Shown: positions 1 through 6,861 of the stretch, piece after piece
How positions within the stretch are numbered: position 1 is the stretch's first letter
Layout: each line of letters begins with the position of its first letter
Origin: Bacteriovoracaceae bacterium UBA2394
Lineage (GTDB): Bacteria; Bdellovibrionota; UBA2394
Direction of reading: 5' to 3'
Length of the DNA stretch: 8,372 nucleotides
Assembly: GCA_002343335.1 (NCBI GenBank)
Contig: DDSI01000154.1
Location: forward strand, 7,221-15,592
Notes under the pieces: model-generated
Seen by the model: the letters and a program-made list of their open reading frames with translations, nothing else
Database searches by the model: none
What the model was told of the DNA's origin: nothing
Program-made: the position numbers and the translations under genes

Positions 1-580
1 GGTCATATTTGGCAGATTCCCGATTGGACTTATCGTCCCGAAAGTCCAATCGATGAATAGAAGCGTACTTACGAAGAGTGACTTTTCTTAAAGAAAGAAA
101 TGGACGCCACACTCGCCGACCTTCTCGCTCCGATAACTCCTTCATCGCCGACAACCCTCCCACTCCCGCTCCCCGAAATAGTCGCAGGAAAAAGGTTTCG
201 ATTTGGTCATCGGCATGGTGCGCCTCAACGACTTCAAAGGTCTCCGGAAATTCTGCTCGAGCCGCCATCCGGTGCCGCCTTGCCCACTCTTGAACCCCAT
301 TGGCGGGAGCTGCCTCTCGAATGGATTTCACATAGAGACTAATATTCCAGCGATTGGCGAGTTTGCGGACCAAGGCTTCGTCGGCCTCGGAATCGTCACC
401 ACGCAAATGAAAATTCAGATGGAGAGCTACAATGTGAATTGGAAATTGGTGACGAAGCTGCACGAGCGAGTGCGTAAGGCATGTAGAGTCTACGCCCCCG
501 CTCCAACCCACCAGAAATTGACGAGTTTCCCCCGGTTGAAGTCGCAGCCTTTCCACAAGGGCATGCTGTAGTTCGACCAT
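1..580 (-). CDS. tilS: tRNA(Ile)-lysidine synthetase TilS, N-terminal part (3' end beyond window)
   Basis: TilS uses ATP and lysine to convert C34 of the CAU-anticodon tRNA-Ile into lysidine, so that it reads AUA codons; it acts in the cytoplasm. Translating the complement from the ATG at 578-580 gives 193 open codons running off the window edge. It shows the PP-loop SGGVDS (residues 27-32), the HLNFHLRG segment (54-61), EWARRHR (98-104), HHADDQIET (121-129) followed by RGAGVGGLSAM (136-146), RPFLSLRK (159-166) and DDKSNRES (182-189). These follow the order and spacing of the TilS N-terminal adenylation domain; the SN motif is usually DPSN, so the Lys is a small variation. The C-terminal tRNA-binding region is not in the window. 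The start follows the tandem TAA TAA stops of the upstream TPR gene by 14 nt; no good Shine-Dalgarno is seen, which suggests translational coupling. The reading is open to the left edge, so completeness cannot be judged. Confidence 0.95.
   Translation of the reverse strand, partial: MVELQHALVERLRLQPGETRQFLVGWSGGVDSTCLTHSLVQLRHQFPIHIVALHLNFHLRGDDSEADEALVRKLANRWNISLYVKSIREAAPANGVQEWARRHRMAARAEFPETFEVVEAHHADDQIETFFLRLFRGAGVGGLSAMKELSEREGRRVWRPFLSLRKVTLRKYASIHRLDFRDDKSNRESAKYD
21..52. repeat. Perfect 11-bp inverted repeat inside tilS
   Basis: CGATTGGACTT at 21-31 is exactly complementary to AAGTCCAATCG at 42-52, separated by 10 nt. It would form an 11-bp hairpin in the tilS mRNA over the codons for about residues 176-187, the conserved RDDKSN region. 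No T-tract follows on either strand, so it is not a classical terminator. The function is unknown and it may be coincidental. Confidence 0.6.
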
Positions 581-594
581 AGAGAATAGGCTTA

Positions 595-1653
595 TTAGTT
601 TTTGAAGAGCTGCACGAGGTTATTTGTCGTTCCTTCGTCAGAAAACCACTCGCGAAGTGTCTTTCCAAGAAGGCCTTGATCCGGAAGAAGCCATTTGGAC
701 CAGAGGGTCGATGGACGCTGCCTTTCAAAACTCTCCGGGAAATTCCATTCTTTGAGCCTCTCCGCATAGTGCTGAGCCACTCCCAGCGAACCCTGATAGA
801 TATGGGCCATCATCAATTGGCAATGGGTTTCGGCATTTTCGCGGATGGCTTTGGCGGATTTTTGATAGGAACCGATTAACTCTAAGCAGGCCTGCTCCAA
901 AGAAAATCGAAGCCCTGGATCATGGGGATCGTCTTGCGTGGCCAAATAAAAGAAATGAAGCGCCAGGTCCAATCGCTTCTGTTCATGCTGACAAACCATG
1001 GCCAAATTGAAGAACAAATCAGATCGATCCGGCACTTCTTCCGCCAGTTCCAAAGTTTTTTCGACGAGCTCTTCGCCTTTGTACAAGTGCTCAAATATAT
1101 ATGACAAATATTCGGTCGCTTCTTGGCTTCGATCGATGTCCTCAAGAGCTTCTTTGAGATAAGGAATCGCATCTTCCATTTGGGATTTTTCAAAGAGAAG
1201 TTTCCCCAGTTGAAATCTCGTGGCGAGAGAGCCTTTCTTCAAAAATTCCAATTCTTGAAGACACCAAATTTGAATCGAAGTGACTTCCCCACCATGAGTT
1301 TTAGGATCCAAATAGTATTTGAGTTCTCGCTGGAAATGAATGGCATGCTCAGCCGCCTTGGAATCCATTCGCAAAGCTCGTTTCAATAAATTTCTCGCAT
1401 CCTTTGTTCCACCGCGTCGACGGAAGGCTTCCATCGCAAGTCCGTAAATACTGGGGAGGTGGCAGAAATTCTTTTGGAGCGCCATGCGGTACGCCTGCTC
1501 GGCGCGCTTCGCATCTCCGATTTGATGGTAGGCCATGGCGACCGCAAAAAATTCCTCCGCACCGCAGCTCACTTGGATGGGAGTTTTTTCTAGGAATTCT
1601 TGGGGGCGATGCCGAATTTCTTCACGCGTTGCTTCCGACAACCAATGAAACAT
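595..1653 (-). CDS. TPR-repeat protein of unknown function
   Basis: A 352-residue soluble protein without signal peptide or membrane helix, built of helix pairs typical of tetratricopeptide repeats. The clearest units are about residues 33-66 (AMAYHQIGDAKRAEQAYRMA), 67-99 (ending in DARNLLKRALRMD), 145-172 (FQLGKLLFEKSQMEDAIPYL), 211-245 (ending in ALHFFYLATQDDP) and 275-305. TPR arrays bind other proteins, but no partner can be named from the sequence. The ATG at 1653 is the first start after an in-frame TGA 21 nt upstream; the Shine-Dalgarno (ACAGG) is weak. The gene ends in TAA TAA, 14 nt before tilS, so the two are probably one operon. The last 45 residues (Trp-rich, 317-352) do not look like TPR. 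No enzymatic motif was seen. Confidence 0.88.
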   Translation of the reverse strand: MFHWLSEATREEIRHRPQEFLEKTPIQVSCGAEEFFAVAMAYHQIGDAKRAEQAYRMALQKNFCHLPSIYGLAMEAFRRRGGTKDARNLLKRALRMDSKAAEHAIHFQRELKYYLDPKTHGGEVTSIQIWCLQELEFLKKGSLATRFQLGKLLFEKSQMEDAIPYLKEALEDIDRSQEATEYLSYIFEHLYKGEELVEKTLELAEEVPDRSDLFFNLAMVCQHEQKRLDLALHFFYLATQDDPHDPGLRFSLEQACLELIGSYQKSAKAIRENAETHCQLMMAHIYQGSLGVAQHYAERLKEWNFPESFERQRPSTLWSKWLLPDQGLLGKTLREWFSDEGTTNNLVQLFKN

Positions 1654-1849
1654 GAAGGGCCTGTCGGCAATTCATCCATTTCACTGAGAGGAAAGTGATG
1701 ACGCCGGATCAACCCCGCAAAACTTCAAGCCGCGCTTAACATTCAAAATTTGCGTCACTTAGGAGGGTTCGGTTTTTCTGGAAAAGCACTCGACGAGAGG
1801 GCCAGAGATGAATTAGCGTCGGCTCGTCGCAATGACAAATTGCGAATGA

Positions 1850-1922
1850 GGGCCGCTAGCTCAGTCGGTAGAGCAAATCCCTTTTAAGGATTGGGTCCCC
1901 CGTTCGATCCGGGGGCGGCTCA
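1850..1922 (+). tRNA. tRNA-Lys (anticodon UUU)
   Basis: A complete 73-nt cloverleaf was folded by hand. The acceptor stem GGGCCGC (1850-1856) pairs with GCGGCTC (1915-1921), with one G-U pair. The D arm is GCTC/GAGC with loop AGTCGGTA. The anticodon stem AATCC/GGATT holds loop CTTTTAA, giving anticodon TTT at 1883-1885. The variable loop is GGGTC, and the T arm CCCCG/CGGGG holds loop TTCGATC. The discriminator is A1922. The following bases are CATT, so CCA is not encoded and must be added by tRNA nucleotidyltransferase. A T-rich tract (1925-1934) follows the tRNA and could assist termination. The neighbouring minus-strand gene ends 18 nt downstream. Confidence 0.97.
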
Positions 1923-1940
1923 CATTTTCTTTCTTAAAGT

Positions 1941-2162
1941 TCAATGAAAAACAGTCCGCTGAGACACGGGCGAAGGCCCGGAGGAATCGGCGTCCACCTC
2001 ATCCTCCAAAAGATCCGTCAACAGACGAATACTTTCCGTTCGAGTCAATTGCTCGTGAGTCTGACGCGCTTTCTCTGCAGATGACGCAAGATCTTCCACA
2101 ATACGACGCAACGCCAAGTCTACTGTTTGCGAATCATAGTCTTTGAATTTGAATTTCCGCAT
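1941..2162 (-). CDS. Small hypothetical protein (73 aa)
   Basis: Not recognised. It is a hydrophilic, charged 73-residue protein. The start (MRKFKFKDYD) is basic and aromatic, residues about 14-54 look like a continuous amphipathic helix (LALRRIVEDLASSAEKARQT), and the tail from 55 is acidic then Ser/Pro-rich. There is no signal peptide, membrane segment or cysteine. The main support for a real gene is a good Shine-Dalgarno: complement of CCCCCT at 2171-2176, that is AGGGGG, 8 nt before the ATG. It is convergent with the tRNA-Lys gene, ending 18 nt from it, and divergent from the plus-strand gene at 2281. A short GC-rich hairpin lies within its 3' end (1967-1980). Confidence 0.65.
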   Translation of the reverse strand: MRKFKFKDYDSQTVDLALRRIVEDLASSAEKARQTHEQLTRTESIRLLTDLLEDEVDADSSGPSPVSQRTVFH

Positions 2163-2280
2163 ATTTCAGACCCCCTGAACCACCTCCAGCGTAGCATGGA
2201 TCATCACATTTCGGTGCAGAGCCCCATTTTCTCATCCGCAAAGCTTGCATACCATGTCGTAACCATGAAATTTGTGACCA

Positions 2281-2646
2281 GTGATTTATACAGAAGCCGA
2301 GATCGCTGGGATTAAAGAACTGCGCAAATTGCGAGTGATCACACTCCCAGACCGTCCTGCCAAAGGGGACTATCTTTATGCGAGGAATTGCCCTCCGGGA
2401 TCGGCCGAGACCTCCCAGGCTCAAATCTTTGTCGTCCTTGAAATAACGAGTGAAACTGCCGACTGCCTATGGCTTCCTCGATTCGACGATCTTCTAAGCA
2501 TCGCGCGGGAACGCAAAATTACCTTTTCTCAAATCACGGATTTCATTCATCGAAGACGATTTGCGGATGGAAGGGAGCGCGAGGGACTCATTCAACTTTT
2601 GATCGAACTAAACCGCTCCTCAATATCGTCGATAAAATCAAAATGA
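2281..2646 (+). CDS. Hypothetical protein (121 aa), GTG start, overlapping the protease gene tail to tail
   Basis: Not recognised. The 121-residue product has a protein-like composition: a short N-terminal charged helix, a likely beta segment around AQIFVVLEITSETADCLWLP (residues 47-66), then a mainly helical half (FDDLLSIARERKITFSQITD, 68-87, and REREGLIQLLIELNRSS, 98-114). There is no signal peptide or membrane segment. The GTG at 2281 directly follows an in-frame TGA (2275-2277) and one codon, so it is the earliest possible start; no clear Shine-Dalgarno precedes it, and a later start is possible. Its last 59 bp (2588-2646) overlap the 3' end of the opposite-strand protease gene. The codons look balanced and ordinary, which favours a real gene over a shadow, but this is a judgement by eye. 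Confidence 0.6.
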   Translation: MIYTEAEIAGIKELRKLRVITLPDRPAKGDYLYARNCPPGSAETSQAQIFVVLEITSETADCLWLPRFDDLLSIARERKITFSQITDFIHRRRFADGREREGLIQLLIELNRSSISSIKSK

Positions 2647-4051
2647 GCCCGATGAGGAGAAAGAGTCCGTAGAAGTTTGAGGAAGCGCCTTCGGTTGAGA
2701 GGCTGCAGCCCCCACCTTCTTGTGGAAAGCGATCCGCTTGAGAAGGGTCTTGGCCAGAGGCTATGAGAACAGCGCGATACGCATTCACCTGACCGCCGCT
2801 CGAAGTGGCATTGGAAAGCCCCGGCAAGCGATCGACTGAGGACACCAACGTCTGAGCGACATCGACATTGCTCAGCTTCGAGTTGACCGACCAAATTAAT
2901 CCGGCAACGCCAGCCACCTGCGGACCGGCTTGCGATGTGCCGCTCTTTGGGCCGTAGTCACTTTGAAAGGCCGAACCAATCATCTTTCCAGGAACGATGC
3001 TGTAAATGTCCGTCCCGGGAGCTCCTAAATGCACCGTCTTTTTTCCATAGTTGGAGAACACTGCTCTTTGACCATTGCGATCCACGGCCGCAACGCAGAT
3101 CACTCCAGGAATTCGGTCCGAGTAATTACAAGGGTAAGTCGGCTTTTCATCGTTATTCGAACCCGCATTTCCCGCAGATGTGACGACGAGACAATTCTTT
3201 CGTCGGGTCAGGTCGTTCAGCTTATCTTGAAAGGCTTGAGATATCTTGTCGCCGCTAAATGACATATTGATGATGCAGCTCTCCGGCTGAGTACGATTCC
3301 AGTCTTCCGATACGATATCGAGAGCTCGAAGCACTCCGTCCGTGTCTCCTTGATTATTCGCGTCCAAGAATTTGATCGGGACGATGAATTTTTGAAGAGC
3401 ACTCGGCGAATCACCTGGCATGACTCCTACAATTCCATAGTTGTTATTTCCGCTCGCGCCGATGATTCCCGCAATATGAGTTCCGTGGGAGTTATCGTCC
3501 TGGGCCGAAGCAGAGGGAACTTTTGCATTGTATCCCACATCATATTGATCCATGAGGTCTGGCTCGGCTCGAAATTCACCGCCGGAATCCAAAATGTAGA
3601 TGCGATGGCGTCCTTTGCCACGAGTGATTTGCCAAGCGCGAAGGACATCGATATCGACACTGCCAAAGCTGGAAAAATCCTTTTTGCTTGGAACGATGGA
3701 CCATTGATTGATCGCAAGCGGATCTGCCGCCACCGTCGATTCGATAATGGACTGGCTCAGGTAGCCTTCGTCGGCTTTATAAATCTGATTTTCTTCGCAT
3801 TCTACAGTGCGGCCGCATTCTTCTTCCATGAACTGTTGTTTTTGCGCTTCATTGGCAAATGTTTTTAGTTCGTGCTCCGATTGATCGTGACCGGAAGAAT
3901 AGGCGTAACTGGACGTCGAATTTTGACGAATAATCAGCTGCTTTTTAACCACTTGAGAATTAAGCGCGAATAACGGAGTAAGAATGAACACATGGAGGGA
4001 GACCGAAGCCGCAAAACCAGTCAGTAATATTTGAAGCCTCCTCATATCCAT
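2588..4051 (-). CDS. Secreted S8 (subtilisin-family) serine protease with a C-terminal Gly-Gly-Gly-Cys membrane tail
   Basis: A serine endopeptidase of family S8, 487 residues. Residues 1-30 (MDMRR then a long hydrophobic stretch ending LFAL) form a signal peptide. Residues about 31-110 are a charged pro-region-like segment with C79 and C84. The S8 domain runs from about 113 (NQWSIVP) to 432 and has an intact triad: D155 in YILDSGG, H189 in DDNSHGTHIAG, and S373 in KSGTSQAGPQVAG. The oxyanion Asn is N295 in TSAGNAG. The tail is GGGC (446-449), a linker, a hydrophobic helix (about 460-477) and Arg/Lys residues (478, 483, 485). This resembles CTERM sorting signals such as MYXO-CTERM or JDVT-CTERM, and implies envelope anchoring or further processing. 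The start is uncertain between the ATGs at 4051 and 4045; neither has a good Shine-Dalgarno. It lies 109 nt downstream of the 858-aa protein gene on the same strand. Its substrate is unknown. Confidence 0.93.
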   Translation of the reverse strand: MDMRRLQILLTGFAASVSLHVFILTPLFALNSQVVKKQLIIRQNSTSSYAYSSGHDQSEHELKTFANEAQKQQFMEEECGRTVECEENQIYKADEGYLSQSIIESTVAADPLAINQWSIVPSKKDFSSFGSVDIDVLRAWQITRGKGRHRIYILDSGGEFRAEPDLMDQYDVGYNAKVPSASAQDDNSHGTHIAGIIGASGNNNYGIVGVMPGDSPSALQKFIVPIKFLDANNQGDTDGVLRALDIVSEDWNRTQPESCIINMSFSGDKISQAFQDKLNDLTRRKNCLVVTSAGNAGSNNDEKPTYPCNYSDRIPGVICVAAVDRNGQRAVFSNYGKKTVHLGAPGTDIYSIVPGKMIGSAFQSDYGPKSGTSQAGPQVAGVAGLIWSVNSKLSNVDVAQTLVSSVDRLPGLSNATSSGGQVNAYRAVLIASGQDPSQADRFPQEGGGCSLSTEGASSNFYGLFLLIGLILILSTILRSGLVRSKVE

Positions 4052-4160
4052 GAGGGATTTGGTTACAAGATCTATGCCCCTTTAACCGGTTGAAATGACG
4101 GACTTTCTCTTTCCTCCCGTTGGGACATTTTTGCCACAGTGGGATACCGAAATCCCAATC

Positions 4161-6737
4161 TCAGCGGGGCGAATAATAGAATCGAAAAACTTGCGGTTCG
4201 GAAAAGCCCGTCCCGCTGATGGATTTAACGGCTACGGAATACCAACCCGCCTCTTGCAATGAAAAAGACCGTTCGAAGATACGTGCCGCAGGCGACCAAT
4301 TTTTTCCCCACTCTAAATCTTTGGGCTCCTTCAGAATCCAACTGAATTTGGACGAGGAGCTTCCGCCCTTTTGTTTCCATCGAATATTTATTTCCGAATC
4401 TCGCACACGCGTTGGAAGATCATCCGCAAATTCAATTTGAGCGATTTTGGTTCCAGATCGAACCGACGCTTCTGCTTTCGAAGGTTCCTTTGAAGGAAAC
4501 CATGCAAATTGCAAAGGATCGAATGCGACCTTCAGTCCTTCCGAGCCCCAATGAATGGCTTCAAATTTGAGTCGATTTTTAGCAGCGCGATCGAGTTGAC
4601 TGAAGGTCACCGCCAGATGATCTTTCCCTCCTTCCAAAAAGACCGAGTTAAACTTACTCAAAGCTTTTCGCATTCCCAAATCCACCGCCTCTTGGATCTC
4701 TGCCAGTTCGTCTCGTTCCAATTGTGAAATTTTTAAATTTCGGATTCCGGGCAACTGGATATTTTTGGCAGCCCCATTGACCACAAGAGGATATTGGAGG
4801 GAGATCGTCTGCGATTCCGAGGGCTCCCACTTCTCGCGATAAAAATCGAAGGATCGCTGATAGGTCTGTAACTCTAAACTCAAACTCAATTCCCCGCCTG
4901 CGCCAGATTCGATTGCAGATTCCCAGCGTGGAACCGCGGTAGGTCGAATGCTCATTCGAGGCAACTTTCCGAGAGTCTGCTGCAAATCTTCGGATAAATC
5001 TTCAGTCCAACCATCATCGGAGCTCAAGCAAAGTTGTCCTCCGAGATAAAGCCCTTCAAAAAGTCGCTGCTGAGCCATAGGCAGAACATCTAATTCAATT
5101 CGAGACTCCGCCTTTCCTTTTCCCTGCCAGGCCCAAGGTTGCATCTCGATATGCTTTTTGTCCTTCTCTCGAAGCACACTTTTCAGGGCCCATGGCGCAT
5201 TGGCATTGCTCGAAGATCCGGTCGGTGTGTCTTCCGTGACTGTTGATTTTGGATCAGAGGTGAATGCAAAGCTTTTTAAGAAAGCCTCTTGCTTGGCTCG
5301 CTCATCCCCTCTTTCATTCCTCCTATCGAGCAAACAATCGGCCACTTTCCTCACCTTAAGTTGCGGATCAAAGCCAATTCTTAAACCTTTCGACTCAACT
5401 TCAACCTGAGAGAGAGCTCCGGCTAACTCTACATCGTCCTTTTCATCCGAGAGCGGCAAATGAATCCCCAGATCGTTTGCAAAAAAACTTGAGGAAAAAG
5501 TCTCTATCAACATCGCATTTAACGTCTCTTCAATTTTATTTTGAGCCGCCTTCGACAGAGTCAAAGTGAGCGTATCGACATCGTGTTCTGAATAAGGCGT
5601 CGGATCGTTTTCACGAATCCACTCTTCACGAATGAATTTCAAATGCACCTTGGGATCTTCGTTCGGAAGCGCTGGAACGATGAATTTTAAGGGTCTCGCC
5701 AGTTCGATTTTCCAGTATTTTTCATCGTGAGGAACGAACTTAATTTGAACCTGGAGCTCGAGCGGGACTTCCTTTTCAACGTCAGACGAAGTATCTTCTT
5801 TATAAACCACCTGTTTCACTTCTCCACTGAGCAGCACGAGATTTTTGTCCCAATAACGAATTAAGTTTTTAATCCATTTCAATTCCGCAGCATCCCGGTA
5901 GCGATGCAAATCTCGAAATTGTCCGATCTGATGCATCCGGCCCTCGAGCTTCGCCTCCGAAGCACGCAGAACAATTTCCATGGTTTGCTGAAGGGGATCA
6001 AAAGTGATCGACTTCGACGTAAAATTAAAATTTAGCTTTTCCACTTCGATGGAATTGATCATCTCCGTGAGAAGGTCCCATCCCCCTAGCAACTTGTCGT
6101 TCACCCACGGACTATGGAGATTCCACCAGTGAGGCTTATAACCATCTTGAGGCGTCTTTCCTCTTGCGGTGATGGGAAGAGGAATTTCCAACGGGGCGGG
6201 CAGAGGATCCCAAGCATTACGCCTCAAGGTCCGAAGATCATTTTGATGGAGCGTTAGTTCCTGATGAAACAACAGACCTCGAAATAGCTCGGCCTTCACC
6301 GCACTCATTCCGGAAAAAAATGACAAAAACTTATCGGGGTGATCTTGAAGATATTTGAGTAGGTTCACGACCGCCCCGTCGGAAAGAAAGACACCAAGAC
6401 TCTTTGGAGATACCTCCGAGATCAAACCGGGTTCGTGCTCAGAAAGAACGTGATCATTTTGAAAGAGCGAAACTAACGAACTAAAAATTGTAATCTTTCG
6501 GTTCTGATCTCGAATTTGCTTTTCGCCTTGGTAAAGAGGACTTTGAATTCCCGATCGAACAGGTTGATTCTTTTCATCCGTAATTAGCCAATAGGTAAAG
6601 TCATCCTTACCGCTGATCAATTCTTCGGGAGATTTTTCGACTTGGTCCGATGCGATCGCAACGGACCCGGCAATCAAAGGGGGGCTCGTCGCTGCGACGA
6701 GAAGAGCCTTACGAACCTTTCGCAGGATGAGCCACAC
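4161..6737 (-). CDS. Large secreted protein of unknown function, internally duplicated, possibly TULIP-like
   Basis: 858 residues, not assigned to a named family. Residues 1-29 form a signal peptide (basic RKVRK, hydrophobic core, cleavage probably after AIA), so the protein is exported. The remainder has alternating beta segments and amphipathic helices without further membrane helices. Two stretches look duplicated: about 389-460, a helix then SKGLRIGFDPQL, and about 669-743, a helix then SEGLKVAFDPLQ. A third FDPLQ lies at 246-250 (SKSITFDPLQ). The pattern of a long amphipathic helix followed by beta strands recalls TULIP lipid-binding modules such as BPI; this is weak inference. The last ~75 residues (GWYSVAVKSI at 831-840, then an aromatic FRFYYSPR end) look like an Ig-like beta domain. 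The start is GTG: an in-frame TAG lies 12 nt upstream, and a weak AGGCG Shine-Dalgarno sits in a palindrome. It is upstream of, and possibly co-transcribed with, the S8 protease gene. Confidence 0.85.
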   Translation of the reverse strand: MWLILRKVRKALLVAATSPPLIAGSVAIASDQVEKSPEELISGKDDFTYWLITDEKNQPVRSGIQSPLYQGEKQIRDQNRKITIFSSLVSLFQNDHVLSEHEPGLISEVSPKSLGVFLSDGAVVNLLKYLQDHPDKFLSFFSGMSAVKAELFRGLLFHQELTLHQNDLRTLRRNAWDPLPAPLEIPLPITARGKTPQDGYKPHWWNLHSPWVNDKLLGGWDLLTEMINSIEVEKLNFNFTSKSITFDPLQQTMEIVLRASEAKLEGRMHQIGQFRDLHRYRDAAELKWIKNLIRYWDKNLVLLSGEVKQVVYKEDTSSDVEKEVPLELQVQIKFVPHDEKYWKIELARPLKFIVPALPNEDPKVHLKFIREEWIRENDPTPYSEHDVDTLTLTLSKAAQNKIEETLNAMLIETFSSSFFANDLGIHLPLSDEKDDVELAGALSQVEVESKGLRIGFDPQLKVRKVADCLLDRRNERGDERAKQEAFLKSFAFTSDPKSTVTEDTPTGSSSNANAPWALKSVLREKDKKHIEMQPWAWQGKGKAESRIELDVLPMAQQRLFEGLYLGGQLCLSSDDGWTEDLSEDLQQTLGKLPRMSIRPTAVPRWESAIESGAGGELSLSLELQTYQRSFDFYREKWEPSESQTISLQYPLVVNGAAKNIQLPGIRNLKISQLERDELAEIQEAVDLGMRKALSKFNSVFLEGGKDHLAVTFSQLDRAAKNRLKFEAIHWGSEGLKVAFDPLQFAWFPSKEPSKAEASVRSGTKIAQIEFADDLPTRVRDSEINIRWKQKGGSSSSKFSWILKEPKDLEWGKNWSPAARIFERSFSLQEAGWYSVAVKSISGTGFSEPQVFRFYYSPR
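6685..6701. repeat. Hairpin within the signal-peptide codons of the 858-aa protein gene
   Basis: CTCGTCG (6685-6691) is complementary to CGACGAG (6695-6701) across a 3-nt loop, giving a tight, GC-rich 7-bp hairpin at about codons 13-18 of the minus-strand gene. It could slow early translation, or simply reflect Ala/Val/Thr codon choice. Confidence 0.4.
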
Positions 6738-6739
6738 AG

Positions 6740-6749
6740 TAGGCGCCTA
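6740..6749. repeat. 10-bp perfect palindrome TAGGCGCCTA at the ribosome binding site
   Basis: TAGGCGCCTA is self-complementary and ends 2 nt before the GTG start of the minus-strand 858-aa protein gene, so it contains the only Shine-Dalgarno-like bases (AGGCG). A second small inverted repeat, AGCCC/GGGCT (6753-6757 with 6764-6768), lies just upstream in the same leader. It may be an operator or mRNA structure; no known motif was recognised. Confidence 0.35.
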
Positions 6750-6822
6750 AATAGCCCATTTGAGGGCTCTTGGGAAGGTGGCCATGCACGCGTAACTCAT
6801 TGATATAAGAGCGAAATAACCC

Positions 6823-6852
6823 TTGAAACCTCGAAAGTCGGCCCCGTATTGT
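6823..6852 (+). promoter_or_regulatory. Candidate sigma-70-type promoter for the dehydrogenase gene
   Basis: TTGAAA (6823-6828, 5 of 6 to TTGACA) is followed after 18 nt by TATTGT (6847-6852, 4 of 6 to TATAAT). If used, transcription would start near 6859-6862, right at the ATG at 6862, giving an essentially leaderless mRNA. This was found by eye in a short divergent region, so chance is a real possibility. Confidence 0.22.
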
Positions 6853-6861
6853 TGGAAATAT

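Noticed and set aside
203..571. Plus-strand ORF of 122 codons
   Set aside because: It lies antisense to tilS, whose motifs are unmistakable; its product has no coherent domain.
1850..1922. tRNA-Lys as an integration site for a mobile element
   Set aside because: No integrase gene and no direct repeat of the tRNA 3' end is seen in the window.
1947..1980. GC hairpin CGGGC/GCCCG and TTTTT (minus strand) at the 3' end of the 73-aa gene, considered as a terminator
   Set aside because: The stem and the T-run are separated by about 15 nt, and the hairpin next to the T-run has only 3 bp.
2134..2424. Minus-strand ORF of 96 codons
   Set aside because: It overlaps the 73-aa gene and the start of the 121-aa gene, and its Trp/Cys/Arg-rich product looks like a shadow frame.
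3350..3868. Plus-strand ORF of 172 codons
   Set aside because: It is wholly antisense to the S8 protease catalytic domain, with no independent support.
4084..4091. AACCGGTT palindrome upstream of the protease gene, considered as an operator
   Set aside because: An 8-bp palindrome is expected by chance in a window of this size and matches no known site I can name.
4140..4157. Hairpin TGGGAT/ATCCCA after the stop of the 858-aa gene, considered as a terminator
   Set aside because: The 6-bp stem is weak and no T-tract follows on the minus strand, so termination is not supported.
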